From Edwardsiella hoshinae NBRC 105699 = ATCC 33379 (lineage in GTDB: Bacteria > Pseudomonadota > Gammaproteobacteria > Enterobacterales > Enterobacteriaceae), in the NCBI RefSeq assembly GCF_000474215.1, contig NZ_BAUC01000023.1:1-64000 (forward strand): DNA of 64,000 bases. Direction: 5' to 3'. The stretch's first letter is position 1, and each line of letters opens with the position of its first letter. Shown piece after piece: positions 10,315-19,143 of this stretch. The notes beneath the pieces are model-generated. The model worked only from the letters and a program-made list of their open reading frames with translations. It was not told the origin of the DNA and did no database searches. The position numbers and the translations under genes were made by a program.

Positions 10315-10548
10315 ACGCCCCGTCCTGCCGCCTCAAGCCCGTTTTCCGCGGCAAAACAAAACACAAAAAGTGATGTGTTTGCTTGATCTCATCTCCACCG
10401 CAATCGTTTTTCTTGCAGTAGAATACGCCAGCAGGGTGTCCGTCAGCGACGGCGCCGTACACCATGGCGAGCGCTGCCGCAGACGATGACAGCGTAGCGC
10501 CCAACTTTATTTGCCCGGCCGTTGGCCGGTCGACAATGGGAGACAGTG

Positions 10549-11343
10549 ATGACGCCAACCACGCTATCACTCCTGCGTAAGCGCAAGCAGGAAAAGCATA
10601 AGTTCGCCACGATCACCGCATACGATGCCAGCTTCGCCCGGCTGTTCGCCGAGCAGGGCATCGATGTGATGCTGGTCGGGGACTCGCTGGGGATGACCCT
10701 ACAGGGCTATGACACCACCCTGCCGGTGACGGTGGCGGATATCGCCTACCATACCCGAGCAGTACGCCGTGGCGCGCCGAACTGCCTGTTGATGGCCGAT
10801 ATGCCATTCATGTCTTACGCCACGCCAGAACAGGCTTGCGCCAACGCCGCCGAACTGATGCGTGCCGGGGCCAATCTGGTCAAGTTGGAGGGGGGCGCCT
10901 GGCTGAGCGACACCGTGCGGATGTTGACTGAGCGGGCGGTGCCGGTATGCGGCCACCTGGGGCTACAGCCTCAGTCCGTCAATATTCTCGGTGGTTACCG
11001 CGTACAAGGACGCGATCAAGATACGGCGGATCAGCTGTTGTCCGATGCCTTAGCCCTGGAAGGCGCGGGCGCCCAACTGCTGGTATTGGAGTGTGTCCCG
11101 TCCGTGGTTGCCAAGACCATCACCCAGGCGCTGCGTATCCCGGTGATCGGCATCGGTGCCGGCCGAGAGACCGACGGCCAGATCCTGGTGATGCATGATG
11201 CCCTGGGGATCAGCAGCGGACGCATGCCGAGCTTCGTGAAGAATTTCTTGGCCGACGGTGGTGACATCCGCGCGGCGGTGCGCCGCTACGTCGATGCCGT
11301 CGAGCAGGGGCAATTCCCCGGCGACGAACATACCTTTAACTGA
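10549..11343 (+). CDS. panB: 3-methyl-2-oxobutanoate hydroxymethyltransferase (ketopantoate hydroxymethyltransferase)
   Basis: First committed step of pantothenate synthesis: transfers a hydroxymethyl group from methylene-tetrahydrofolate to alpha-ketoisovalerate. The TIM-barrel family signatures are visible: [34 protein letters not shown], the Mg/substrate region around VKLEGG, and IGIGAG. I start at the ATG at 10549, giving 264 aa as in E. coli and preceded by GGGAGA; the frame is open to 10522 but those residues are not conserved. It lies about 280 bases after folK and 60 bases before panC, with a hairpin in between. Confidence 0.97.
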   Translation: MTPTTLSLLRKRKQEKHKFATITAYDASFARLFAEQGIDVMLVGDSLGMTLQGYDTTLPVTVADIAYHTRAVRRGAPNCLLMADMPFMSYATPEQACANAAELMRAGANLVKLEGGAWLSDTVRMLTERAVPVCGHLGLQPQSVNILGGYRVQGRDQDTADQLLSDALALEGAGAQLLVLECVPSVVAKTITQALRIPVIGIGAGRETDGQILVMHDALGISSGRMPSFVKNFLADGGDIRAAVRRYVDAVEQGQFPGDEHTFN

Positions 11344-11356
11344 GTAACATCCCGTC

Positions 11357-11383
11357 GGGTGGCTTCGCAAAGCCGCCCTTTTT
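11357..11383 (+). terminator. Hairpin and T-run between panB and panC
   Basis: GGGTGGCTT (11357-11365) pairs with AAGCCGCCC (11370-11378) around a CGCA loop, with one G-T pair, and TTTTTA follows. It has the form of an intrinsic terminator inside the panB-panC gap, just ahead of the panC ribosome-binding site, so it may attenuate panC expression. Confidence 0.7.
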
Positions 11384-11402
11384 ATCTGCTGGAGAACAAG
11401 CT

Positions 11403-12263
11403 GTGCTGATTATCGAGACTATCCCGCTGTTGCGCCGCGAAGTACGCCGCTGGCGCCAGGAGGGGAAACGTATTGCGCTGGTGCCGACCATGGGTAACCT
11501 GCATGAGGGACACATGACGCTGGTGCGCGAAGCGCGCGCCCGAGCCGATGTGGTGATCGTATCGGTGTTCGTCAACCCGATGCAGTTCGATCGCCCCGAC
11601 GATCTGGCGCGCTACCCACGCACCCTGCAAGAGGACTGCGAGAAGCTAAACCGCAATGGGGTGGATCTGGTCTTCGCCCCGGCCGCCGACGAGATCTACC
11701 CGCAGGGCATCGGGCAGCAAACCTATGTCGACGTTCCTGCCCTCTCCACCATCCTCGAAGGTGAGAGCCGCCCGGGTCACTTCCGCGGCGTCGCCACCAT
11801 TGTCAGCAAGCTGTTTAACCTGGTGCAACCGGATCTGGCCTGCTTCGGCGAGAAGGACTACCAGCAGCTCCAGCTGATCCGCAAGCTGGTGGCGGACATG
11901 GGGTATGGGATCGACATCATCGGTGTGCCCATCGTGCGCGGCGACGATGGCCTGGCGCTGAGTTCACGCAATGGCTACCTCAACAGCGACGAACGCCGCC
12001 TAGCGCCCCGTTTGTATAACATCATGATGCAGTTGGCCAATCAATTGGAAAACGGCGAACGCAATCTGGATGAACTGCTGGAGCAGACCGCAGGGCGTCT
12101 GCGCCAGGCGGGCTTCCGTCCCGACGTCTTGTTCATCCGCGACGCAGATACCCTCGGCGAGGTGACGCTAGAGACCCGGTCGGCGATCGTGTTGATGGCC
12201 GCATGGCTGGGCCAGGCACGCCTGATCGACAACGTGCGCGTGCCGCTTAACGCCGACGCGTAA
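11403..12263 (+). CDS. panC: Pantothenate synthetase (pantoate-beta-alanine ligase)
   Basis: Condenses pantoate and beta-alanine using ATP to make pantothenate. It belongs to the cytidylyltransferase-like superfamily: the HIGH-type motif lies in [13 protein letters not shown], followed by [17 protein letters not shown] and the KMSKS equivalent around LSSRNGYL. Length is 286 aa against 283-284 in E. coli. The start is GTG at 11403 (GTGCTGATTATCGAG), giving [11 protein letters not shown] as in E. coli, with GGAG 11 bases upstream. It is followed by a terminator-like hairpin before panD. Confidence 0.97.
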   Translation: MLIIETIPLLRREVRRWRQEGKRIALVPTMGNLHEGHMTLVREARARADVVIVSVFVNPMQFDRPDDLARYPRTLQEDCEKLNRNGVDLVFAPAADEIYPQGIGQQTYVDVPALSTILEGESRPGHFRGVATIVSKLFNLVQPDLACFGEKDYQQLQLIRKLVADMGYGIDIIGVPIVRGDDGLALSSRNGYLNSDERRLAPRLYNIMMQLANQLENGERNLDELLEQTAGRLRQAGFRPDVLFIRDADTLGEVTLETRSAIVLMAAWLGQARLIDNVRVPLNADA

Positions 12264-12303
12264 TGCCTGGCGGCTAGACAGCGACGAGCAAATGCGCAAC
12301 CAT

Positions 12304-12348
12304 GGCGTAAACCGCCGATACGAATGGGTGGTTTACGGCATATTTTTT
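12304..12348 (+). terminator. Intrinsic terminator between panC and panD
   Basis: CGTAAACC (12306-12313) pairs with GGTTTACG (12330-12337); the stem can extend inward past one mismatch, and a run of six T follows (12343-12348). It separates panC from panD, suggesting that panD has its own promoter. In E. coli a different gene (rpnC) occupies this gap. Confidence 0.65.
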
Positions 12349-12395
12349 ACCGGGCCGCTCGGCGGCTCCATTACGATGATGACAGGTATTACACT

Positions 12396-12776
12396 ATGGT
12401 ACGTACAATGCTACAGGGCAAACTGCACCGCGTGAAAGTCACCCAGTCCGACCTGGATTATGAAGGCTCCTGTGCTATCGATCAGGATTTTATGGACGCG
12501 GCCGGTATCCTGCAATATGAGGCCATCGACATCTACAACGTCGATAACGGTCAGCGCTTCTCCACCTACGCTATCGCCGCCGAACCCGGCTCGAAAATCA
12601 TCTCCGTCAATGGCGCCGCCGCACGCTGCGCCTGTGTCGGCGACAAGCTGATCATCTGTAGCTATGTGCAGATGTCCGACGAGCAGGCCCGTACTCATCA
12701 CCCGAAAGTGGCCTATTTCGAAGGGGACAACCAGATGAAACGTCTGGCCAAATCCGTCCCGGTTCAGGTCGCCTGA
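12396..12776 (+). CDS. panD: Aspartate 1-decarboxylase (pyruvoyl enzyme), proenzyme
   Basis: Makes beta-alanine from aspartate for pantothenate synthesis. The proenzyme is cleaved between Gly24 and Ser25 (YEGSCAID), leaving a pyruvoyl group on the alpha chain; both residues are present. Other conserved blocks are [25 protein letters not shown] and NGAAAR. The 126 aa from the ATG at 12396 equals the E. coli length; the frame is open to 12324 but that part is not conserved. Maturation by PanZ is expected from related enterobacteria but is not visible here. Confidence 0.97.
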   Translation: MVRTMLQGKLHRVKVTQSDLDYEGSCAIDQDFMDAAGILQYEAIDIYNVDNGQRFSTYAIAAEPGSKIISVNGAAARCACVGDKLIICSYVQMSDEQARTHHPKVAYFEGDNQMKRLAKSVPVQVA

Positions 12777-12783
12777 TCGCCGG

Positions 12784-12805
12784 CTGCGGGGCTTAGGCTC
12801 CGCAG
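12784..12805 (+). terminator. Hairpin downstream of panD
   Basis: CTGCGG...CCGCAG stem with extra inner pairing around a TTAG loop, starting 7 bases past the panD stop. No clear T-run follows, so termination here is only plausible. Confidence 0.35.
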
Positions 12806-12895
12806 TCTAGCTTCCCGCCGGGTTCTGTCGGCAACACCATCTCGCCCTCCCCTCAGGTCACATGCCGCCCCGCCTCGTCCCGGCATCGCGTCCCA

Positions 12896-14230
12896 TTAAT
12901 CCAGTGGCATAACGCTCTGCATCAACGGCGGTAGACGGATAGGCACCGGCGTATCGACCGGCGGCACATCCTGCGGCCGATTGGCGATCAAGCGCGCCAT
13001 GGTCTGCACCGAATCAGTCCGCAACACATACAGTCGCTTCAGGGTGTAGGGGTTATCGCCACGCCGTACCTTGCCGCGCATGGTGGTCACCGCCATGTGG
13101 TAGCCTGCCTGGTGCGCCGCCTCGATCGCTTTACGATTGAAGGCGCCAAAGGGATAAGAGAGATACTGAACATGCGGATTAAACTGCGTTAAGGCGCGAC
13201 GCGAACGCGCGAAGTCGAACAGGATGTTGTGTTGGCTGCGCTGTAACAGGATCGGGCGTTTATTCGCCGAGAGACGATGCAGAAAATGGGTGTGCGACTG
13301 AATGTCGAATACCGACTGGATGGCGCGCAGCTCCGACAGGCTCATAAACTGCAAGCCATTAGGGTCCCACGGCTGTGGGTGGCGCTTAATACGCGAGGAG
13401 ATGATAAACGCCGTCGCTCGCTGACCGTTTTTCTTCAGAATCGGATAGGCATAGCGGTAAACCGACTTCAGCCCATCGTCAAACGTCAGGGCCACCGCCC
13501 GCGCCGGGAGATTTTCATTACCACGCAAATAGCCCTCCAACTGGTAGAGGGAGATAGTCAGATAACCCGCCTGGCGCAGGTAGGCCATCTGGCGGTCGAA
13601 GGCCTCGACCGAGGTGGTCGTCGAGGTATGGCGGAAGCGCCGATTATCTCGGTTACGCAGGATGTGATGGTAGGTAAGGATCGGAATGCCGTTATCCAGT
13701 TCGACCTCATCGGCACGCACATAGGCCAGACGTCCGCCCAGATTGATCACCATCCAACGCAGCCCCGTCGTATCGGTCTCCCGGGTCAGAATAGGATAAC
13801 GCAGGTTGGCGGCGAGGGTCGCCAATAGCGGCGCCTGAGAGTCGGCGCGCGCATAGACGCTTACCGGATGCAACGTCAGCAGGTAATCCCGGCTGTTACG
13901 GTGCAGCAACGCCACATCCCGCGCCGCGGGTAGAGGTGGCGCCGCCGCACTTAACACATCACGGGCGATAAAGCCGCTGGCATTGGCGAAACGAAAGATA
14001 AAGTAGCCTTTCTCATCCGGCTGCACGTCGAGCAGTGTCCCCGCCTGGAGGCGAGCGACCGGGATGATGCGATCGCCGACTGGCGAATAGATCGTACTGT
14101 CACGGGTAGTGACCATATAGCGAGCAGCCATCGGGTCCGGCGTAGGCAACGACGATGGCACCGATGGTCGTGCCAACGCGGGAAGCGACGTGAACAAAGC
14201 AAGTCCGAGCAAGAGGAAAAACTTATACAT
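12896..14230 (-). CDS. yadE: Polysaccharide deacetylase family protein (YadE-like), exported
   Basis: NodB-type carbohydrate esterase family 4 protein of unknown substrate. The N-terminus (MYKFFLLLGLALFTSLPALA) is a typical signal peptide; the usual lipobox cysteine is not evident. An SH3-like region (about 40-180) precedes the deacetylase domain, whose motifs are visible: LTYHHILR, the metal-binding TFDDGLKSVY, SHTHFLH and LSYPFGAFN. I start at the ATG at 14230 (444 aa) because it begins the signal peptide; the frame continues upstream to 14263. E. coli has yadE in the same position beside panD, but there it lies next to yadI, whereas here the aga locus intervenes. Confidence 0.88.
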   Translation of the reverse strand: MYKFFLLLGLALFTSLPALARPSVPSSLPTPDPMAARYMVTTRDSTIYSPVGDRIIPVARLQAGTLLDVQPDEKGYFIFRFANASGFIARDVLSAAAPPLPAARDVALLHRNSRDYLLTLHPVSVYARADSQAPLLATLAANLRYPILTRETDTTGLRWMVINLGGRLAYVRADEVELDNGIPILTYHHILRNRDNRRFRHTSTTTSVEAFDRQMAYLRQAGYLTISLYQLEGYLRGNENLPARAVALTFDDGLKSVYRYAYPILKKNGQRATAFIISSRIKRHPQPWDPNGLQFMSLSELRAIQSVFDIQSHTHFLHRLSANKRPILLQRSQHNILFDFARSRRALTQFNPHVQYLSYPFGAFNRKAIEAAHQAGYHMAVTTMRGKVRRGDNPYTLKRLYVLRTDSVQTMARLIANRPQDVPPVDTPVPIRLPPLMQSVMPLD

Positions 14231-14332
14231 GAAAACAATCAATATGGGGCATCCACTGCCCAATGAGTGATGTTTTCAGCATAACACGCGCAGGCGACAC
14301 GGGCCAAAATCGACGCAGCTCGCTATCGAGCG

Positions 14333-15114
14333 TTACACGCGCCCGGCGCTCCCACAAAGCCCGATCTTCTCGGCGATCACCTCACGCCTCGTCTGTTTCC
14401 CCACCGTCATATATTGGCGGAGAGCATTCGCCTCAGGGGGATTCTTGAAATACCGCTTTAACGTGTCGGCGCACTCCGTCGCCATACACACCTTGCTGCT
14501 CACTAAGGCGATCGCCTCACGCACCTGCGGGATCGTCCCCCGTTGGCAGATCGCCGCCAGGCGAGTGAAGTCAAGGTGCGGCATGCCCCGATACAATCTG
14601 TGCGCCGAACCGCTCGCCACCGCCAAAGAATCGGGCTCACTACGCGTGACGAATTGGGCGGTAGCCTCGAGATCGGTCAGTTGACTCGCCGCCGCATCGA
14701 GTTGTACGTCATCTTCCTGACCGCCTAAACGCCCCAACTCCGCCTCCACACTAACGCCATAACGCTGGCAAAAGCGCACTACTTCCACCACCGTAGCCAT
14801 CTTCTTAGCAAAAAGCTGCTGGAAAAACCGAGCACACGCCAGCGCGTACCTTGGTAACGATATCGGCAAGCGATATATGGTTATCTAGGTGCAAGGCCAA
14901 CGGCAAGTTGTGGCGGGCAGCGGCCTAGCGACAGAGAGCGACCAGATTACCAGTACCAACATAGCTAAACATACCCGGCAACCGGCAAGGCCAGCTCGGC
15001 GGCAGCCTCAGTCACCGCTTGGAGCGTCTCCAGCTTATCAATGTCAAACGCTGGTACCGCCTCTCCCCCACGCTGCGCGCGGTATAACATCTCACGATTG
15101 GCAATCAGATACAT
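14333..15114 (-). pseudogene. kbaY: Decayed class II tagatose-bisphosphate aldolase gene (kbaY/gatY family)
   Basis: An intact relative would cleave tagatose 1,6-bisphosphate, ending galactosamine catabolism. From the ATG at 15114 the frame gives a good N-terminus (AQRGGEAVPAFDIDKLETL) and stops after about 50 codons. The +1 frame continues the match (LPLALHLDNHISLADIVTKV) but holds an in-frame TAG at 14925-14927. After a second shift near 14825, the longest fragment (VSVEAELGRLGGQEDD to the end KIGLCGSAGR) runs to 14333. Within it, about a dozen residues that normally read LVLHGASG, including a metal-binding His, are deleted between RGTIP and VREAI. With at least two frameshifts, a nonsense codon and a deletion, this is a clear pseudogene. 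Confidence 0.92.
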
Positions 15115-15224
15115 GACGCTTCCCCTACCTTAGTGAATACACCGCACATTATGCTTTTCCCCACTTCTCCGCATATTCTTTGACACAGATTCATCTCGCT
15201 GCCGGCCAGGCTAATGTCCCCCAC

Positions 15225-15652
15225 CTAGATACCGTCGGTGTCTTCGGGCTGGGTGCCATGCGCCCGCTCATGACGCCCCTCATGCCACAGACTGGTCACG
15301 CCCCTTCGCCCGCATGCCAGCGCCTGATCACGAAACTCAGCAGCACTGAGCCCCTCACGCTCAAGCATCATCTCTACCGCCAACTGCATATTGGTACCGC
15401 TCAGCACTTCATAACCATGACACGCAGCCAACAGAGCCGCCTGGCGAAACGGCGAGCCCCCCAACAGACGCTGAGGATCACCACGCCCTCCCCACTGTCA
15501 CAGGCGCGGCACGCCGCATTTAACGCCTGCGCCAATTCGACCGTACTTATACCCTCCGCCTGGCACTGCATCTGGGGGCCCACCACCTGCTCCACGCCTT
15601 GTAGCAAGCCGCTGGCAAAACAACCATGCCCGGTCATCACGATGCCCAACAT
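15225..15652 (-). pseudogene. agaF: Frameshifted PTS IIA component of the GalN/GalNAc system (agaF)
   Basis: The mannose-family IIA protein carries phosphate from HPr to IIB. The start (MLGIVMTGHGCFASGL, with the phospho-accepting His9) and the rest (GGSPFRQAALLAACHGYEVLSG to the end EDTDGI) both match AgaF but lie in two frames. The break is near 15468, where AGCGTCTGTTG stands where a GAT codon is expected (AGC GAT CTG TTG), so a single lost base explains it. If real, only about 60 N-terminal residues are made correctly. It starts 10 bases after the IID gene. A sequencing error cannot be excluded from this sequence alone. Confidence 0.85.
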
Positions 15653-15661
15653 GAGACCTCC

Positions 15662-16555
15662 TTAGAGCAAGCCGCCCCACTTCCCTGCAATGCCGATCAA
15701 CACCGTCACCCCAATCAGCTTGATTGGTGAATAGCCACGCTTCATCAGCCAATACACCAATAGGGTAAAGCAGAGTGGCAGAAGATTGGGCATCAACTTA
15801 TCCAGCACCTCCTTCTGCAACGCTACCGTTGCCTTGCCCGCCTGCATCACTAATGGCGTCGAAAGATGCACATAGGAGGCCACCAGCGCCCCAATCACCG
15901 TCATGCCGACGATCGAGGCAGCATGGGAGATGTTCTTAGTATGGATCTTCAGTAACACCAAGGCACGGGTCCCTGCTCGGTAGCCGTAATGCGCTAGACC
16001 GAAGCGCAGAGCGAAATGAACCGCATTAAATAGCAGTAGGAATACCACTGGCCCGAACAGACTTCCCTCTAACGCCAGCGACGCGCCGATGCCGGCGCAG
16101 ATCGGCAATAGTGTCAACCAGAATAAGGCGTCGCCAATACCGCCCAGCGGTCCCATCAGGGCCACCTTGACCGCACGGATGGTGGCGATACGCTCCTTAC
16201 CACGCTCCATCGCCAGTACCAGACCGGAGAGGAAGGTCACGTCGAATGGGTGGACGTTGATAAACTCCATATGCATCTTCATCGAGTTGGCTAGATCCTC
16301 CGGATTGCGGTGGATCTTACGCAACCCTGGGATCAGCGTGTACAACCAGCCGCCAGCCTGCATACGCTCGTAGTTAAAAGAGGCCTGCAATAATAGGGAT
16401 CGTAAGGCCATAATGTTAATATCGCGCCGACTCAACGCCGGCCCCGGCGTCTGGTCGACATAGTCGTCGCGCTCCACTTGGCTGGTGGCCAGCGCCTGCG
16501 TCATGTGTTTCTCTGCCTTGGCTCGTTGTATATCATCGCTATCGTTAAATGCCAT
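15662..16555 (-). CDS. agaE: PTS IID component, N-acetylgalactosamine/galactosamine family (AgaE-like)
   Basis: Membrane subunit that works with IIC to transport the sugar while IIB phosphorylates it. The mannose-family IID signatures are present: NYERMQAGGWLYTLIPGL, the block NVHPFDVTFLSGLVLAME and GPLGGIGDALFW, then hydrophobic C-terminal segments. The ATG at 16555 overlaps the end of the IIC gene by 11 bases, as in related aga operons, and gives 297 aa. AgaE is assigned from similarity and operon order; specificity (GalN, GalNAc or another hexosamine) cannot be fixed from sequence. The gene is intact although the IIA gene downstream is broken. Confidence 0.87.
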   Translation of the reverse strand: MAFNDSDDIQRAKAEKHMTQALATSQVERDDYVDQTPGPALSRRDINIMALRSLLLQASFNYERMQAGGWLYTLIPGLRKIHRNPEDLANSMKMHMEFINVHPFDVTFLSGLVLAMERGKERIATIRAVKVALMGPLGGIGDALFWLTLLPICAGIGASLALEGSLFGPVVFLLLFNAVHFALRFGLAHYGYRAGTRALVLLKIHTKNISHAASIVGMTVIGALVASYVHLSTPLVMQAGKATVALQKEVLDKLMPNLLPLCFTLLVYWLMKRGYSPIKLIGVTVLIGIAGKWGGLL

Positions 16556-17333
16556 CTTCTTCCATCTCCTGATTTTGAGAGGCGTGCGCACGCGGCACCG
16601 ACGCCGTGTCATGACGGGTACGGTTAAAGAAGTCGATCATGGCAATTGCCAGAGCCCCTAATGCCACCGCGATAATCGGCATATTGAGGAAGGTGACCGA
16701 GATGAACCCCAAAATGAAATAGGCCACATAGCTCTTCTTCATCATGATCTTCATCAGTAGAGAGAAGCCGATGGCGGGCATCATCCCGCCAGCGACGGAG
16801 AGACCGTCCAATAACCATGTCGGCGCTTTCGCTACCATGGCACTGGCCACATCAGCACCAAAGTAGATCGGCAGGAAAGCCACGATGAAATAAAAACAGA
16901 ATAGGATCATCAACCCGGCGTAGTTCACCCATTCGACACCACGCCAGTTGAGATTTTTCACCATCTCATCGCAGCGATGCATCATCGGCGAATAGGCGGT
17001 AAACAGCAGTGTGATACCCCCTTGTACCGCGATGGAGAAGGGCACCGCCACCCCAATAGCCACTTTGGGGTCAGCGTGTGTCAAGATGGCGAAAGCCGTA
17101 CCGATCACGCCACCGATCACGACGTTAGGCGGTTGCGCGCCGGCTAGCGGTACCATCCCCATCCACACCAGCTCCAACGTTCCCCCGACCAGCAGACCGG
17201 TATGCACATCACCCAAGATCAACCCTACCAGCGGGCCGATTACCACCGGACGGTGAATATGGGTCAAACCATCGAACAGATCGATACCGGCAATTCCCGC
17301 CAGTAGCCCGATCAACAAGGCATCGGTTAACAT
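16545..17333 (-). CDS. agaW: PTS IIC component, N-acetylgalactosamine/galactosamine family (AgaW-like)
   Basis: Polytopic membrane channel subunit of a mannose-family PTS. Recognisable AgaW features include the N-terminal GIDLFDGLTHIHRPVVIGPL, GDVHTGLLVGGTLELVWMG, PLAGAQPPNV, and MPAIGFSLLMKIMMKK before the terminal helices. Length is 262 aa against 259 in E. coli AgaW. The C-terminus (MEEDGI) overlaps the IID start, as in E. coli. It lies 16 bases after agaV on the same transcript. Confidence 0.9.
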   Translation of the reverse strand: MLTDALLIGLLAGIAGIDLFDGLTHIHRPVVIGPLVGLILGDVHTGLLVGGTLELVWMGMVPLAGAQPPNVVIGGVIGTAFAILTHADPKVAIGVAVPFSIAVQGGITLLFTAYSPMMHRCDEMVKNLNWRGVEWVNYAGLMILFCFYFIVAFLPIYFGADVASAMVAKAPTWLLDGLSVAGGMMPAIGFSLLMKIMMKKSYVAYFILGFISVTFLNMPIIAVALGALAIAMIDFFNRTRHDTASVPRAHASQNQEMEEDGI

Positions 17334-17349
17334 AATTCGCCTCCACTAC

Positions 17350-17832
17350 TCAGCCCAACAGCCGGTTAATCGGCTCGCCGGCTTCATCTGGTACCCGCCG
17401 AATTTCGCAAGCGATACCTAACGCATCAAGTGCCTGAAAGGCCGCCACATCGGCGTCATCGACCGAGACCGTCTTGTGGATCTGGCGTTTTCCCTCAGAG
17501 AAATGCATATTGCCGACATTGACAAACTGGATCGGGACACCGCCACGTACCAGGGTCAACACATCCTGAGGCGTCTTACAGACCAGGAAGATCTTTTGAC
17601 GCTCTGCGGCCTTGTGGATCACATCGATGGTCTTCTGTAGCGTGAAATAGCGGGTCTGTACGCCGTCGGCGACCACCATGTCCATCAGATTCTGTTGGAT
17701 AGGATCGACCGCGGCGGCATCGTTAGCGACCAAAACTAGATTGGCACCCAGGGTATTGGTCCAGGTGATGCCGACCTGCCCATGTACTAGGCGGTTATCG
17801 ATCCGGGTCATTAGGATGTTGGGTTGCGACAT
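17350..17832 (-). CDS. agaV: PTS IIB component, N-acetylgalactosamine/galactosamine family (AgaV-like)
   Basis: Cytoplasmic IIB subunit that accepts phosphate from IIA on a histidine and passes it to the incoming sugar. The active-site segment TRIDNRLVHGQVG contains His17, the expected phosphorylation site. Further AgaV-like blocks are LVLVANDAAAVDPIQQNLMDMVVADGV (in two parts), KIFLVCKTPQDVLTLVRGG and NVGNMHF. Length is 160 aa against 157 in E. coli. It follows the SIS-domain gene with a 3-base gap, so the two are co-translated. Confidence 0.92.
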   Translation of the reverse strand: MSQPNILMTRIDNRLVHGQVGITWTNTLGANLVLVANDAAAVDPIQQNLMDMVVADGVQTRYFTLQKTIDVIHKAAERQKIFLVCKTPQDVLTLVRGGVPIQFVNVGNMHFSEGKRQIHKTVSVDDADVAAFQALDALGIACEIRRVPDEAGEPINRLLG

Positions 17833-17835
17833 GAT

Positions 17836-19017
17836 TCACACCTCCATCTCAGTTATCGTGGAATACGCTAAGGGATAATCATGGATCACCACCCCCTGCA
17901 CCACGCGATTGACCTCGCCACTCGGGCAAGGGTTATCAGGCGTGATGCCCAGGGCTAGTGAAGTCTCAAAGGCCAGCATTTGCAGATACAGTAGAAAAGG
18001 GAATAACAACCAAAGCTCATCGAGTTCGCTTGCCAGGGAGAGCGCATCAGGTTGTGCGGTTCCACTCAACGCCACGATATGCTGCGCCATCCCATCCCGA
18101 CGCAGCTCAGCCAGCAAGTCGAGATCGTAACAACGGCAGTAAGGCTCGGCGCTCAACATCATCACCACCAGCGTCTGCGGGCCGATCATAAACTTCGGTC
18201 CATGACGTAATCCCATGGCGGAGTCGTAACGGGTTACAATCCGTCCCGCCGTTAACTCCAACATTTTCAACGCCGCCTCCTCGGCCACACCGGTAAAGGC
18301 GCGGCTACCGAGCACCAGCAGACGTTGAAACCCGCTTCCCGCCAGCTGTTTGATCGCTGGCTGCCACAACGGTAACACCTGACGGCACAACGCCGTCATC
18401 TGTTGCAACGCGGCGGCGCTCTGTGTGAGAGAGCATGAGCCGAGCAACAGTGCACAAGCCAACATCATGCAACTGAAGCTGGAGGTCATGGCAAAACCTT
18501 GATCATGCGATCCCTGAGGCATAAGCAGCGAACAGGCATTAACGCGCCCAGCGGCATAACGAGCCAATGCGCCGTCGGGGTTACAAGTCAACAACAGGTG
18601 AAAACAGCGGGGGAGTAAACGATCGGCAAGCGCCAACGCTGCCACGCTCTCCGGGCTATTGCCCGACCGCCCAAAGGAAACCAGCAAGGTAGGCCGGCGA
18701 GGCTCGAGGTATTGCAGCGGTGACGGTACGATATCAGTGGTGCCATAGGCTACCACTTCATGGACGCACTGTTCACGTAGCCAAGGAGCCAGTGCCCGCC
18801 CGGCAAACGCCGACGATCCTGCACCACACAGTACAATCTGGAGATCGGGTTGAGCCAGTACAGTTGCTAAAAAAGGCTGCCAACGCGCCTGCGTTGCATT
18901 CAGCTCACGATGTAACCTTTGCCATAACCGCGGCTGTTGTGCAATCTCATGTGCAGTATGCCAAGCACCATGCGCGTGCAACCACGTTGAGGAATAACCT
19001 AAAACATCATCACTCAT
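17836..19017 (-). CDS. agaS: SIS-domain aldose-ketose isomerase, galactosamine-6-phosphate deaminase/isomerase (AgaS-like)
   Basis: AgaS-type enzymes deaminate galactosamine 6-phosphate to tagatose 6-phosphate. The 393-aa protein has two sugar-isomerase (SIS) domains, the first around LCGAGSSAFAGRALAPWL and VSFGRSGNSPESVAA, the second around LLVLGSRAFTGVAEEAALKMLELTAG with RHGPKFM nearby. It is the first structural gene of the aga operon, 126 bases after agaR and 3 bases before agaV. No deacetylase gene (agaA) is in the locus, so a free galactosamine substrate is at least as likely as GalNAc. It appears intact. Confidence 0.87.
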   Translation of the reverse strand: MSDDVLGYSSTWLHAHGAWHTAHEIAQQPRLWQRLHRELNATQARWQPFLATVLAQPDLQIVLCGAGSSAFAGRALAPWLREQCVHEVVAYGTTDIVPSPLQYLEPRRPTLLVSFGRSGNSPESVAALALADRLLPRCFHLLLTCNPDGALARYAAGRVNACSLLMPQGSHDQGFAMTSSFSCMMLACALLLGSCSLTQSAAALQQMTALCRQVLPLWQPAIKQLAGSGFQRLLVLGSRAFTGVAEEAALKMLELTAGRIVTRYDSAMGLRHGPKFMIGPQTLVVMMLSAEPYCRCYDLDLLAELRRDGMAQHIVALSGTAQPDALSLASELDELWLLFPFLLYLQMLAFETSLALGITPDNPCPSGEVNRVVQGVVIHDYPLAYSTITEMEV

Positions 19018-19143
19018 GTACTGACTCCTTCGACTGACTCATAACGCAAAACACCGCGTGGTCAAACGCTAGGTAAACGACGCCCCGCATAGCCGCAGAG
19101 CGGTTGCGTTCTCTTATGACAAAAAGACGATAGGTGAACGTCC

